Shown: piece after piece, positions 26,224 to 35,960 of the stretch
How positions within the stretch are numbered: position 1 is the first letter of the stretch
Layout: the number at the start of each line of letters is the position of its first letter
DNA from: Acholeplasmatales bacterium
GTDB lineage: Bacteria; Bacillota_I; Bacilli_A; Acholeplasmatales; Anaeroplasmataceae
Assembly: GCA_017542485.1 (NCBI GenBank)
Contig: JAFXXC010000079.1
Location: 1 to 64,000, forward strand
Direction: 5' to 3'
DNA length: 64,000 nt
Program-made: the position numbers and the translations under genes
Notes under the pieces: generated by a model
Seen by the model: only the letters and a program-made list of their open reading frames with translations
Database searches by the model: none
What the model was told of the DNA's origin: nothing

Positions 26224-26730
26224 TTACGCCTGAATCTTCTTATCGGAATCATTATTATCATGACAATATATCCACTTTAAAGAACAAATAAGAATGATAC
26301 CATATAATAACATAATAATAAATTCATGAATTGCGAATACTTTTTTCTCAATCATGTTATAGTTTTCCCAATTCAAATTGCCTAAATATGAACAATAATT
26401 AAAGTAAAATACCATACAAACCAAATACGCAACAATTGGTAATGATAAAAATATGGCAAACGCAAACCAATAGAATCCCTTAATGTTAAATTGAGAATTC
26501 TTCATATTTGATTTTTTATTATTTAGCATATAAATTAATAACCATAAACCACCAATTATAAATGAAATTACTAAAAATACAGGAAAAAACATTACTAAAA
26601 AATATTTCCATTCATATGCCTCGTCAATGAAATCGTGATAATAACATCTTCTAATCAACAAAGCCAAAATAAAAACAGAAAGTAATAACCCTATTATATT
26701 AAGTATCATTAGTGTAATTCTTTTGTTCAT
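26224..26730 (-). CDS. Four-pass membrane protein, unknown
   Basis: 168 residues from an ATG at 26730 with GGTG eight bases upstream; a longer open frame exists without a ribosome site. Four hydrophobic segments lie at about residues 5-26, 43-66, 84-107 and 128-150, and the C-terminal tail is charged. I recognise no family. It is bracketed by terminators, so it is probably expressed alone. Confidence 0.5.
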   Translation of the reverse strand: MNKRITLMILNIIGLLLSVFILALLIRRCYYHDFIDEAYEWKYFLVMFFPVFLVISFIIGGLWLLIYMLNNKKSNMKNSQFNIKGFYWFAFAIFLSLPIVAYLVCMVFYFNYCSYLGNLNWENYNMIEKKVFAIHEFIIMLLYGIILICSLKWIYCHDNNDSDKKIQA

Positions 26731-26793
26731 ATTATTAATCACCTTTAATCTATGATACATTATTTTTAAAATATAGTAAATATAACAAATACT

Positions 26794-26825
26794 AAAAAAT
26801 ACCTCCAAAGTAATCTTGGAGGTAT
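26794..26825 (-). terminator. Terminator after the zinc-ribbon gene
   Basis: ATACCTCCAAG pairs with CTTTGGAGGTAT (one mismatch), followed by TTTTTTA. It ends the pullulanase-yhaM-zinc-ribbon transcript. Confidence 0.8.
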
Positions 26826-26843
26826 CATACAAAAGTATCATTC

Positions 26844-27134
26844 TTATTTCATTGAATTTAATTTCTTTTGGATTTTTAGCATCTTCTTTTCAATAGCATC
26901 AATCTTCTCTTCAGCTTCCTTTTGTGCCTCAATAGTATGATTACTATTTGATGCAATAATTTCTAACGCATCAGATTGTTTAACTAATGAATCCATTTCA
27001 ACAAGTAATTTTACCTTATCCATACGATAAAAATATTCAACATGTCCACACTTTGTACAAGCCTTTAATGTTAAATCACTACTGTTGTTTTGAATTTCAA
27101 TAAACGTACTGTTGTTACAATTAACACACTTCAC
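26844..27134 (-). CDS. Small zinc-ribbon plus coiled-coil protein, unknown
   Basis: 96 residues. Two CxxC pairs (CVNC at residues 3-6, CTKC at about 26-29) form a probable zinc ribbon. A C-terminal helical, heptad-like part contains EAEEKIDAIEKKMLKIQKKL. Family and role are unknown. It lies 14 bases after yhaM in the same transcript, so a link to RNA turnover is possible but unproven. Confidence 0.6.
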   Translation of the reverse strand: MKCVNCNNSTFIEIQNNSSDLTLKACTKCGHVEYFYRMDKVKLLVEMDSLVKQSDALEIIASNSNHTIEAQKEAEEKIDAIEKKMLKIQKKLNSMK

Positions 27135-27148
27135 TTTTCTTTTCCCTC

Positions 27149-28033
27149 CTATGCCTTATACATTTTCATTTTATCTAATACACCAATTGGTTGAGTAAAT
27201 GATCCACTTTCGCATTTTTCAAGTTCACCCTCTAGTGTTCTTAGTTTTGAGTCAATAGAGTCAACATACCATAGTACTAATGCCTCTGCAGTTAATGGTT
27301 TTTTTGCACTACCATATTGAGGCATTCCATGATGTGATATAAGCATATGTTCTAATAACATTGCTTCTTCTGTATCATCATATCCTAATTCTTTGGCCGC
27401 CATTTTTATTTCCATAGCTCCCAATACTAAATGGCCAATCAATTGACCTTCTGTAGAATATTCAGGAGCTACAATTCCACTTAATTCCTTTATTTTGCCA
27501 ATATCATGCAACATAATACCTGCATATATATAATCCTTGTTCAAATAAGGATAAGCTAATATAACTCCGTCAGCCAATTTTAACATACTTACACAGTGAT
27601 ATGCTAAACCACCAATATATGCATGATGCATCTTAGTGGCAGCTGGATATAAAAAGTAATCATCATGATTTTCTTTCAATAACTTTGTTGTAATGCTTTT
27701 TATAATTTTATTATTAATAGAATTTGTATATTTTTCTATAATGCTCTCCAATTCTTTTACTGAATATGGAGCTGATACATAAAAATCTCTTAAAGACTGA
27801 TTTTTTTCTTCAAAGCTAAAGTCCATAATACTCTTATAACTTAAAATAAAATATTGTGTTCTTTCGCCTTCTTTAACTTCAACATCAAATTCATATACAT
27901 CACTAATTGAAAACTTCTTACCAGTTTCTTGATCTGTTTTTAAATTGTAAATTGCTCCCTTTCCATCATTTACTAATACATTAATCATTCCATCATTTGT
28001 ATTAATACCAGATATCTTTCCAATTATTAGCAT
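27149..28033 (-). CDS. yhaM: 3'-5' exoribonuclease YhaM family
   Basis: 294 residues. The N-terminal OB-fold (about 1-75) precedes an HD domain with the metal residues in HHAYIGGLAYH and LHDIGKIKELSG and a late SHHG. YhaM proteins remove 3' ends from single-stranded RNA and DNA. The start overlaps the pullulanase stop by about 30 bases and has GGAAGG upstream. Confidence 0.92.
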   Translation of the reverse strand: MLIIGKISGINTNDGMINVLVNDGKGAIYNLKTDQETGKKFSISDVYEFDVEVKEGERTQYFILSYKSIMDFSFEEKNQSLRDFYVSAPYSVKELESIIEKYTNSINNKIIKSITTKLLKENHDDYFLYPAATKMHHAYIGGLAYHCVSMLKLADGVILAYPYLNKDYIYAGIMLHDIGKIKELSGIVAPEYSTEGQLIGHLVLGAMEIKMAAKELGYDDTEEAMLLEHMLISHHGMPQYGSAKKPLTAEALVLWYVDSIDSKLRTLEGELEKCESGSFTQPIGVLDKMKMYKA

Positions 28034-30098
28034 TTTTCTTTTCCTTCCTTAATACATATACACCAGGCTTAGTTAGATGAAAATTAAGTCTTTTAAGATT
28101 ACACCTTTTAAAACCATCAAAAATCATTGTTGTATCTTCAAGTTCAATATGATCATTTTCATAATCATTTTTCACAACAACAAATAACTGATAATTAGTT
28201 CCTTCAAGTAAAAGACATGTTGCTTGAGGTCTTAGCATTCCTTCAAGCACATGTGCTTGACTATTAACCTTATGTCTTGTATTTAATCTAAATTCTCTAT
28301 ATTCTTTTCTTAAACTAATTAAATCCCTTAATGTATTTACATTATTAATATATCTATCTCTTCTTCTATAATCAATCTTATTAATAGATGGTTTTGACTT
28401 ATAAGAATTCTCATCACCTTGTTTAGTTCTAAAGAACTCCTGACCAGCATGAATAAATGGTATACCCTGAGACAATATAGTTAATGACATCGCAATTCTC
28501 GCTGCGTCAAAAATAACCTTATCCTCACAATTCAATTCATACTTACCATAATCATAAAATGTATAATTATCATGACATTCTACATAATTTATAGATTGAC
28601 TTGGTTCATTAAACTTAAAATAATCCTGACATGATCCTGTCATCAAATGATTCAAATCAAATATGCTTCTATTATTATCAAATGAATAACCTGCACATTT
28701 ATTCCATTGTGAACCTCTTATAAAATCTCTAAATCTATCATTAAAAAATGCATAGTTTGGCAATTTAGCATGATTAAACATATGAGGTCTTTTCTCATCT
28801 GGTAAAGGATTCATCATATTCCATCCTTCACCATAAAGCATAATTGTATTATCAATTGCTCTTAATTCCTTGTTAAGTTCATTTAATGTATCAATATCTA
28901 ATAATCCCATCAAATCAAATCTAAATCCAGAAACATTAAATTCTTTTGCATAATATTTTAATACATCCTTAACAAATCTTGATGACATATATCTTTCAGT
29001 AGCGATAACATTACCGCATCCTGAAGCATTCGACAATCTACCATTTAATTCTATTCTAAAGAAATAACCAGGAACTATTTTTTCGCATTCGTTAACATCG
29101 TAAACATGATTAAATACAACATCCATATTTACTCTTATTCCTTCACCATTAATACAATCAATTAATTCTTTTAATTCATTAATTCTTGAATATGGATCAT
29201 TAGGATGTTTTGAATACCATCCAGATGGAACAAAATATTGCACAGGGTTATATCCCCAATTATATTTTGATGTTTTCTTTATATCATCTACTCCACCAAA
29301 ATCAAATGTAGGTAATAGTTGTAAATGAGTAATACCAAGTGATTTAATATATTCAATTCCTGTAGGACCCTTTTTAGTCGGATTATTCTCTAACATACCT
29401 AAATATAATCCCTTGTTATCATCCTTTAAATCACATGTAAAATCATTAATATTAGCCTCATAAATTATTGCTTCAGTATAGCTACCTAAGAATGTAGGTT
29501 TCTTATTTTTCATCTTATATAACTTATTTTTATCTATTACATAGTTATATTTATGATTTGCACTTGATGCAATTCCATATGGATCTAATGACACTTCAAA
29601 ATAATCAAATACTCTTACATGGAATAAATAACCATAACCTTCTATATCCTTATTTACTCTTAATTCCCATACTCCTCTATCAGTATAAGTCATTGGCAAA
29701 AATACTTTTTCATTAATTAATTCTACTCTTATTTCTTTGGCAACAGGTGACCATACTCTAAATATAGTACACTCTTTGCTATATTCAAAACCTAGAGGAC
29801 CATCATATCTAAAATTCTCATCAAATTCCTCTGTTCTAATAATACTACCACTTCTAAGTAGTCCCTTATTACCCATATCATCGATAATATAATAATCCTT
29901 ACAAAGTTCTATCATAGGAATGAATTTTAATATATATTTATGAAATTCATATTCATCATAATGATCTAATATTTCAAGTCTAATTTTAATATCTCCATCT
30001 AATAAATAAAATGATTTATTAGCCACAGAAATACTTTTATCAGCTAAAACAGTAATGATTTCATATGAATCTATATAGCACATTAATTTTTCTTTCAT
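28002..30098 (-). CDS. pulA: Type I pullulanase (GH13, cytoplasmic)
   Basis: Hydrolyses alpha-1,6 branches of glycogen- or pullulan-type glucans. About 698 residues from the ATG at 30098 (GGGTG upstream), with no signal peptide, so it acts inside the cell on imported or stored oligosaccharides. An N-terminal beta domain (CBM48-like, about 105-200) precedes the pullulanase motif YNWGYNP. The GH13 regions follow: DVVFNHV, nucleophile in GFRFDLMG, acid in LYGEGW, and VECHDNYT. No glycogen synthesis genes are nearby. Confidence 0.94.
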   Translation of the reverse strand: MKEKLMCYIDSYEIITVLADKSISVANKSFYLLDGDIKIRLEILDHYDEYEFHKYILKFIPMIELCKDYYIIDDMGNKGLLRSGSIIRTEEFDENFRYDGPLGFEYSKECTIFRVWSPVAKEIRVELINEKVFLPMTYTDRGVWELRVNKDIEGYGYLFHVRVFDYFEVSLDPYGIASSANHKYNYVIDKNKLYKMKNKKPTFLGSYTEAIIYEANINDFTCDLKDDNKGLYLGMLENNPTKKGPTGIEYIKSLGITHLQLLPTFDFGGVDDIKKTSKYNWGYNPVQYFVPSGWYSKHPNDPYSRINELKELIDCINGEGIRVNMDVVFNHVYDVNECEKIVPGYFFRIELNGRLSNASGCGNVIATERYMSSRFVKDVLKYYAKEFNVSGFRFDLMGLLDIDTLNELNKELRAIDNTIMLYGEGWNMMNPLPDEKRPHMFNHAKLPNYAFFNDRFRDFIRGSQWNKCAGYSFDNNRSIFDLNHLMTGSCQDYFKFNEPSQSINYVECHDNYTFYDYGKYELNCEDKVIFDAARIAMSLTILSQGIPFIHAGQEFFRTKQGDENSYKSKPSINKIDYRRRDRYINNVNTLRDLISLRKEYREFRLNTRHKVNSQAHVLEGMLRPQATCLLLEGTNYQLFVVVKNDYENDHIELEDTTMIFDGFKRCNLKRLNFHLTKPGVYVLRKEKKNANNWKDIWY

Positions 30099-30215
30099 AA
30101 TAACACCCAAATCTTAAATTAATATCCGAATTCATTATATCATATAATCAATCTATTTTTCCAAAACAACTTAATTTTTTTAGAAAAATATAATATAATC
30201 CTATTGGTGAATAAA

Positions 30216-30830
30216 ATGCTAAGAATTAACGATACATATGAAAACACAATCATAATAAACAAAAGTGAATTCATCACTCATTTATATAGAGTAAATACTG
30301 TAGATGAAGTTGACAATATTTTATCTCAAGTAAGAAAAAAATATTACGACGCTACCCATAACTGTTATGCATATATAATTGGTGATAACCAAGATATTCA
30401 AAAAGCATCAGATGATGGTGAACCACAAAAAACAGCAGGTGCACCGATGCTAGATGTTTTAAAAAAGAAAAATATGACAAATATTTTAGCAATAACAACA
30501 AGATATTTTGGCGGTATCCTATTAGGAGCAGGTGGCCTAGTAAGGGCCTACTCTGAATCAGTAGCTGAAGCCTTAAAACTTGCTACAATTTATGATATAT
30601 CATATGTAAATAAATTTAAAATTACATTATCCTATGCAGGATATAATACAATTTTAACAATGTCATATATCACAATAACTGATACATCATTTACTGATGA
30701 AGTAATAATAACAGGATACTGTGATATCAATAAATACAAAACAATTAAAGATGATTTATATAAAAATAAAATTAACCCAGAATCATTAATTGATCTGGGT
30801 CAAGATTACTTAGAGATTAAAGCCAATTAA
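30216..30830 (+). CDS. YigZ/IMPACT family protein
   Basis: 204 residues from the ATG at 30216 with GGTG upstream. The signature runs from THNCYAY through ASDDGEPQKTAGAPML and is followed by TRYFGGILLGAGGLVRAY. The C-terminal ferredoxin-like domain is present. The cellular role in bacteria is poorly defined (translation-related proposals exist). Monocistronic on the plus strand, with its terminator overlapping the stop. Confidence 0.92.
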   Translation: MLRINDTYENTIIINKSEFITHLYRVNTVDEVDNILSQVRKKYYDATHNCYAYIIGDNQDIQKASDDGEPQKTAGAPMLDVLKKKNMTNILAITTRYFGGILLGAGGLVRAYSESVAEALKLATIYDISYVNKFKITLSYAGYNTILTMSYITITDTSFTDEVIITGYCDINKYKTIKDDLYKNKINPESLIDLGQDYLEIKAN

Positions 30831-30842
30831 TCTCTTTTTTTA
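30812..30842 (+). terminator. Terminator of the YigZ-family gene
   Basis: AGAGATTA pairs with TAATCTCT and is followed by T7; the stem includes the last codons of the gene. Confidence 0.85.
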
Positions 30843-32516
30843 ATTATTATGTATTAGTTCTAATATCTTATCTAAATCATAAAAATCATCATATTCAAGT
30901 TGAATATCTACAGGTGCTCCACTTTCAATTTCATAAATATAATATTTATCATGAGATATTCTAATTGCATTTTGTTGTGTAGAATCACTTAGAGTAAAAT
31001 ATGTTCCATCAGTTAGCATATAAGGCATTACAGCACACATTCCACCACTTGATTTTTTACCTATAGTTTTAGCAACATTTGAATATTTTGCAAAACATAC
31101 AAATGCATTAGCTGCACTGAAAGTACCTTCTGATTCTAATATGTAATAATTATAATCAAATGCATCGCCATCATAATTACCATCCATATCAGTATCACCT
31201 AATATATTATATATTTCAGTATAATCTTTATTTATACTATAACAAAAATAAATATTTCTTTCTGATAAAAAAGTCAAAGCCCTAAACATTGCAGCAACAT
31301 AACCGCCGCCATTAAAACTAACATCTATAACAACATTTTTAACCTCGCTATGATTATTTTTAGCATCATTTAAGGCTTTGTAGAATAAAGCAGGTGTATC
31401 CTTTAGATAAGCATCTTCTTTATATACTCCATCTGTTTCATATACTTCTTCTTTTATGCCTAATGAAAAATCTGATAAAGTCAAAAATAAAGTGTCTTCT
31501 TTATAATAAATAGGATTATTCCCTTTTTCTGATTCTTTATTTTGGTTTCTTAATTTATTTATAACAGTTCCAACTTTAACAGTTCTAGACTCAGAATCAA
31601 GATACTTGATTGTACTTAAATCATCTTTATTGCTTGAATACATAGATGAATTAATCATTCTAGAATGTGGATCATCTAATATCTTATTAACAATTGTTAC
31701 TAATGCATCATTTCTAACTTCAGCATCTTTTGAATTTAAATTCTCAACAACTTCTTTTGATATATAGCTTTTATAATCTGATACATTATTATAATCCTTT
31801 AATCCATATTTCTCATTTAATAAGAAAAACAATTCATTATTAGATTCATCTATAATATCATCAGGAACACCTACTAATTTATTATCGTATACATCACTTA
31901 GATCATCACCATAATAAAATCCATATATCTTATTACCATTATAAATAGCATTATAATATCCGGATCCAATAAAATTAAGTACATTTAAAGGAATTAATAC
32001 ATTCCCGTTATTGTACAAAATATCAATATTGTAATCTCCTAAATAATATTCAATTTCAATACTCATAATGGGCTTTACAAGTTTCAAATCATAATATGAA
32101 GTATAATCTCTTGTACCACCTGAACAAATGCCATATGGAGATAATTCATTTTTCAATGTTATAGTATTATATCTCCAGTCAAATATAGTTCTAATCAATG
32201 ATTGACTTTTATCTACAATGTATAATCTATTAAAATTAGGATTAATACTAACTTCTTTTTTAGATATATCATAATATCCATTTAACATAGAATAAAAGGT
32301 TTCTATATTAATAAGAGGAACATTACCATCTTTATAAAAATACAAATTTACTTTAGAACTTTTAACATTATATTCACTAGATATATTTTCAAATTCAACC
32401 TGTTTTTCCTCTAATTCAATATTATCATCATTTACCCTACTCCAAAAACAAGATGATAAAGCTAATATAATGCCAAGCATTAATAAAAGAGGAATAGACT
32501 TAACTATTTTTTTCAT
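30840..32516 (-). CDS. Lipoprotein of the S41 (tail-specific) peptidase family
   Basis: 558 residues. The signal peptide ends in the lipobox ALSSC (Cys at about 23), so it is anchored on the outer face of the membrane. The C-terminal half holds the S41 core, with VVIDVSFNGGG, a probable catalytic serine in GTFSAANAF and GKKSSGG. An insertion reads DTDMDGNYDGD, which resembles a calcium loop. No PDZ domain is evident between the N-terminal beta region (about 60-220) and the peptidase. The substrate is unknown. It lies 32 bases after the antiporter gene. Confidence 0.8.
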   Translation of the reverse strand: MKKIVKSIPLLLMLGIILALSSCFWSRVNDDNIELEEKQVEFENISSEYNVKSSKVNLYFYKDGNVPLINIETFYSMLNGYYDISKKEVSINPNFNRLYIVDKSQSLIRTIFDWRYNTITLKNELSPYGICSGGTRDYTSYYDLKLVKPIMSIEIEYYLGDYNIDILYNNGNVLIPLNVLNFIGSGYYNAIYNGNKIYGFYYGDDLSDVYDNKLVGVPDDIIDESNNELFFLLNEKYGLKDYNNVSDYKSYISKEVVENLNSKDAEVRNDALVTIVNKILDDPHSRMINSSMYSSNKDDLSTIKYLDSESRTVKVGTVINKLRNQNKESEKGNNPIYYKEDTLFLTLSDFSLGIKEEVYETDGVYKEDAYLKDTPALFYKALNDAKNNHSEVKNVVIDVSFNGGGYVAAMFRALTFLSERNIYFCYSINKDYTEIYNILGDTDMDGNYDGDAFDYNYYILESEGTFSAANAFVCFAKYSNVAKTIGKKSSGGMCAVMPYMLTDGTYFTLSDSTQQNAIRISHDKYYIYEIESGAPVDIQLEYDDFYDLDKILELIHNN

Positions 32517-32548
32517 AAAACCACCTAATCTATTTTAATACCAAGATA

Positions 32549-33841
32549 TTAATTGTCAACAACTTTATCCCCACTATCTAACACCTTTTGGCTTTCTTCA
32601 ACAGTTGATGGTTCAAGCAATGTATCATCTGTAATCTCGACCTTCTCCTTTTTCTTTATAGAGCCTGACAAGAATAAAGATAACTTAGCAGATGCAGGTC
32701 CTACAAATTCGTATAGTACTGATGAAGAAAGAATTATTGTTGATAGCATAGTACCCATATCGCTAGGCAACATTCTCGCGCCTAAAACTGACAAACCAAT
32801 TGCAACACCAGCCTGAGGTATTAACGCCAAACCTAAATTATATTTTACATTTTTAGGCTCTTTAGTAACAACTGATCCTAAATATGCTCCTAAATATTTA
32901 GCAATTATTCTAACAATAAAATATGTAACACCTATTACACCAGCAGTTTTTAATGTTTTTAAATCCAAGTTCATTCCTGATAAAACAAAAAATAATAACA
33001 TAATTGGCGGCGTAAAATTATCTATTTGGTGGAATAAATATGTATCATCTGTAATATTAACATAGATTGTTGCAAATATCATACAAGATAATAATGGTGA
33101 TACATTAAACCATGCACAAATACCACACAACCCTAATAATGCCATAATAACAATAATTAATCTATTATTCTTACTTCTTTTAATTAATACAACTCTTAAT
33201 AATAAAGCCATAGCTATCCCTATAACAATCATAGAAATATTATATAAAATAGGTTTAATTACATCTATTGCTGTTACACTTCCAGTTGAACCAACGACTG
33301 ATGAAACAATAGAGAAGACTAATAGACAAACAATATCATCAAGTGCAACAACTTGTAATAATATCTCAACAAAATTACCCTCTGCTTTATATTGTTTAAT
33401 AGTCATCATAGTAGATGCCGGAGCTGTAGCTGACGCTATCGCACCTATTAACATAGAAAACTTCCAATCTAATTTAAATATAAATACCATCACTAAAGTA
33501 ATAGCACCCATAGCTAATAAAGATTCAAATAAAGTAATAATAATTACTTTTATTCCAGCCTTTTTCAACACTTCTTTTTTAAAAAACTTACCTACACCAA
33601 ATGCTATAAATGCTAACGCTATATCACTAACAAATGACATATTGGTTATAATTCTTCCTGGTATTAAATTCAATAATGATGGACCAATTATTATACCAGC
33701 AATAATATATCCACTAACATTAGGAAGACGCAATAATTTTGTTATACGCGTTAATAAAAAGCCAGCTAGTAAAATTATAGCCAGCGCAATTAAAACCTGT
33801 GTTGTTTGATTCATTTCATCGTAAAAATGCCACTCTAACAT
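32549..33841 (-). CDS. Cation:proton antiporter, CPA2 family (KefB/NapA type)
   Basis: 430 residues with about 12-13 transmembrane segments starting with LIALAIILLAGFLLTRITKLLRLPNVSGYIIAGIIIGP-like helices (first half only named here by its LPNVSGYIIAG motif). The TMH-break signature region ASATAPASTMM and the acidic pair ALDDIVCLL (DD) lie mid-protein. The charged C-terminal tail lacks a TrkA-N domain. It probably exchanges Na+ or K+ for H+; the ion is not readable. GGAAGCG precedes the ATG. Confidence 0.87.
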   Translation of the reverse strand: MLEWHFYDEMNQTTQVLIALAIILLAGFLLTRITKLLRLPNVSGYIIAGIIIGPSLLNLIPGRIITNMSFVSDIALAFIAFGVGKFFKKEVLKKAGIKVIIITLFESLLAMGAITLVMVFIFKLDWKFSMLIGAIASATAPASTMMTIKQYKAEGNFVEILLQVVALDDIVCLLVFSIVSSVVGSTGSVTAIDVIKPILYNISMIVIGIAMALLLRVVLIKRSKNNRLIIVIMALLGLCGICAWFNVSPLLSCMIFATIYVNITDDTYLFHQIDNFTPPIMLLFFVLSGMNLDLKTLKTAGVIGVTYFIVRIIAKYLGAYLGSVVTKEPKNVKYNLGLALIPQAGVAIGLSVLGARMLPSDMGTMLSTIILSSSVLYEFVGPASAKLSLFLSGSIKKKEKVEITDDTLLEPSTVEESQKVLDSGDKVVDN

Positions 33842-33904
33842 AATATCGCTTCCTACTATTTATATTTTAGTTTAAAACCATTAAAAAAGCAATTTTAAAC
33901 AAAA

Positions 33905-33934
33905 TAAAACGTACTTCCAACTAGGAAATACGTT
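33905..33934 (-). terminator. Terminator of htpG
   Basis: AACGTATTTCC pairs with GGAAGTACGTT around TAGTT, followed by TTATTTT. Confidence 0.75.
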
Positions 33935-33944
33935 AATTATATTA

Positions 33945-35828
33945 TTACTTTAGTATTAATTTAGTTATATAATCAGAGAATTCTTTTGGATTATCTGGTA
34001 ATATTCCTTCTTGAAGTAATGCATCTGCGTATAAGATATTAGTTATCTTGTTAAATTCATCTTTATCAACATTATATAATCCTTCAAGTTTTGTAAACAT
34101 TTCATGATTTGGATTAAGCTCAAATACTCTTTCTGCTTTAACATCACGATTTTGTTGTTTTAATACACGTTCCATTTCAAATGAAATTGAACCAGTAGTT
34201 GATACACAACATGGTGCGTCTACTAATCTTTTTGATAATACAACATCATTTACACCAGGAATAGCTTCTTTAACTGCATTTAAGAATTCCTTCTTTTCTT
34301 CCTTTAATTCATCAATCTTCTTTGATTCAGCCTCATCAATTAATTCAAGGTCGTCTTTATTAATTGACTTAAATTCCTTTCCTTCATAATCCTTTAATAC
34401 TTGAATCATGAATTCATCGACGTCATCAGATAAGATTAATACATCATAGCCCTTGCTCTTAACTAATTCCATTTGAGGAAGTCTATCAACAACCTCTTTA
34501 GAATCACCTATTGCATAATAAATATTCTTTTGACCTTCAGGCATCTTTTCTAAATATTCTTTAAATGTAACAAGTTTATCTTCATTATAGCTCTTTAGAA
34601 TAATTAAATCCTTTAATTGTTCTTTCTTTTCACCATAATTATCATATAAACCAAACTTTAAATTAACACCATAATCCTTAAAGAATGATTCATATTTTTC
34701 TCTATCATTCTTTAAAATTCTTGATAATTCAGCCAATATCTTCTTTTCTACATTAGCTGCGATTTTCTTAATAGCTTTATCCTCTTGTAACATTTCACGA
34801 GAAATATTTAAAGGTAGGTCAGCACTATCTACTAATCCTTTTACAAATCTTAAATAATCAGGTATTAAATCTTTACATTTATCTAAAATAAATACACCCT
34901 TTGTATATAATTGTAATCCCTTTTCATTCTTATCCTGATAAAAATCAAATAATGGCTTTTTAGGAATAAATAATAATGCATTATATGTTAACATACCCTC
35001 AACATTAACAAATATTGAAGTAAGTGGATCTTGGTAATCCATAAATTTATTCTTATAGAAATTATTTAATTCCTCATCAGTTACTTCACTCTTATTCTTT
35101 TTCCATATTGGTAACATAGAATTAACTGTTTCAAGTTCTAAATGTGTCTTAGGCTCTGAATCCTTATCATCATCGTCCTTTGGATCATATTTAGTAACCC
35201 ATGTCTTAATAGGATATCTTACATAATCAGAATATTTCTTAATTAAATCTCTTAATTCATATTCTTCTAAATACTTACTATAATCCTCATCTTCAGTATT
35301 TTCTCTTAAATATAAAGTAATCTTAGTACCAAAATCATCCTTTTCAGCATCCTCAATAGTATATGATTCTAATCCTTCAGATTCAAATAGGTGAGCAACA
35401 TTTTCATTAACGCTCTTAGTTAACACTGTTACTTTATTCGCTACCATAAACGCAGAATAAAAACCAACACCAAACTGACCAATAATATCAACATCTGGAG
35501 TATTTTCTTTTTCTACTGCCTCTAAGAATTCCTTACTACCTGATTTAGCAATAGTTCCTAAATGATCCTTTAATTCATCAGCTGTCATACCAACACCATT
35601 ATCAGTGATAGTAATTGTTCTATTTTCCTTATCAGCTTCTACTAATATTTGGTATTCCGCAGTTGGAATATTAGTATTTGTTAATGATAAATAATGTCTT
35701 TTATCGATAGCGTCGCTTGCGTTTGAAATTAACTCTCTTAAGAATATTTCTTTATGTGTATATATAGAGTTAATCATCATATCTAAAAGACGCTTTGTTT
35801 CTGTCTTAAACTTCTTAGTTTCTTTCAT
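33945..35828 (-). CDS. htpG: Chaperone protein HtpG (Hsp90)
   Basis: ATP-dependent cytoplasmic chaperone, 627 residues, full length. GHKL motifs in the N-terminal domain are ELISNASDAIDK, DNGVGM and GQFGVGFYSAFMV. The middle-domain arginine lies in NISREMLQ. GGAGGG precedes the ATG. The promoter is overlapped by a CIRCE element, so HrcA repression is expected. Confidence 0.97.
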   Translation of the reverse strand: MKETKKFKTETKRLLDMMINSIYTHKEIFLRELISNASDAIDKRHYLSLTNTNIPTAEYQILVEADKENRTITITDNGVGMTADELKDHLGTIAKSGSKEFLEAVEKENTPDVDIIGQFGVGFYSAFMVANKVTVLTKSVNENVAHLFESEGLESYTIEDAEKDDFGTKITLYLRENTEDEDYSKYLEEYELRDLIKKYSDYVRYPIKTWVTKYDPKDDDDKDSEPKTHLELETVNSMLPIWKKNKSEVTDEELNNFYKNKFMDYQDPLTSIFVNVEGMLTYNALLFIPKKPLFDFYQDKNEKGLQLYTKGVFILDKCKDLIPDYLRFVKGLVDSADLPLNISREMLQEDKAIKKIAANVEKKILAELSRILKNDREKYESFFKDYGVNLKFGLYDNYGEKKEQLKDLIILKSYNEDKLVTFKEYLEKMPEGQKNIYYAIGDSKEVVDRLPQMELVKSKGYDVLILSDDVDEFMIQVLKDYEGKEFKSINKDDLELIDEAESKKIDELKEEKKEFLNAVKEAIPGVNDVVLSKRLVDAPCCVSTTGSISFEMERVLKQQNRDVKAERVFELNPNHEMFTKLEGLYNVDKDEFNKITNILYADALLQEGILPDNPKEFSDYITKLILK

Positions 35829-35859
35829 TTTTATCCCTCCGTTACATTACAATAAGGAT

Positions 35860-35888
35860 TATAGTCTTATTTTTTAGCACTGTCAATA
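35860..35888 (-). promoter_or_regulatory. Consensus sigma-A promoter of htpG
   Basis: TTGACA (35888-35883), exactly 17 bases, then TATAAT (35865-35860): a perfect consensus in sequence and spacing. It is embedded in the CIRCE element. Confidence 0.85.
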
Positions 35889-35902
35889 TGTAAGTGCTAA
35901 AA
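35876..35902. promoter_or_regulatory. CIRCE operator (HrcA site)
   Basis: TTAGCACTG, nine bases, AAGTGCTAA. It differs from the consensus inverted repeat only at the innermost pair. The -35 box of htpG lies in its spacer, the expected position for a repressor site. Confidence 0.88.
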
Positions 35903-35960
35903 ATATTAATTTTATTCAAATAGATAACTTATTATTATATAATAAAAATGGTGATGGAAA

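Noticed and set aside
30840-32516. EF-hand or dockerin domain in the S41 lipoprotein
   Set aside because: Only one DxDxDG-like loop, inserted in the peptidase core, with no second loop or flanking helices visible.
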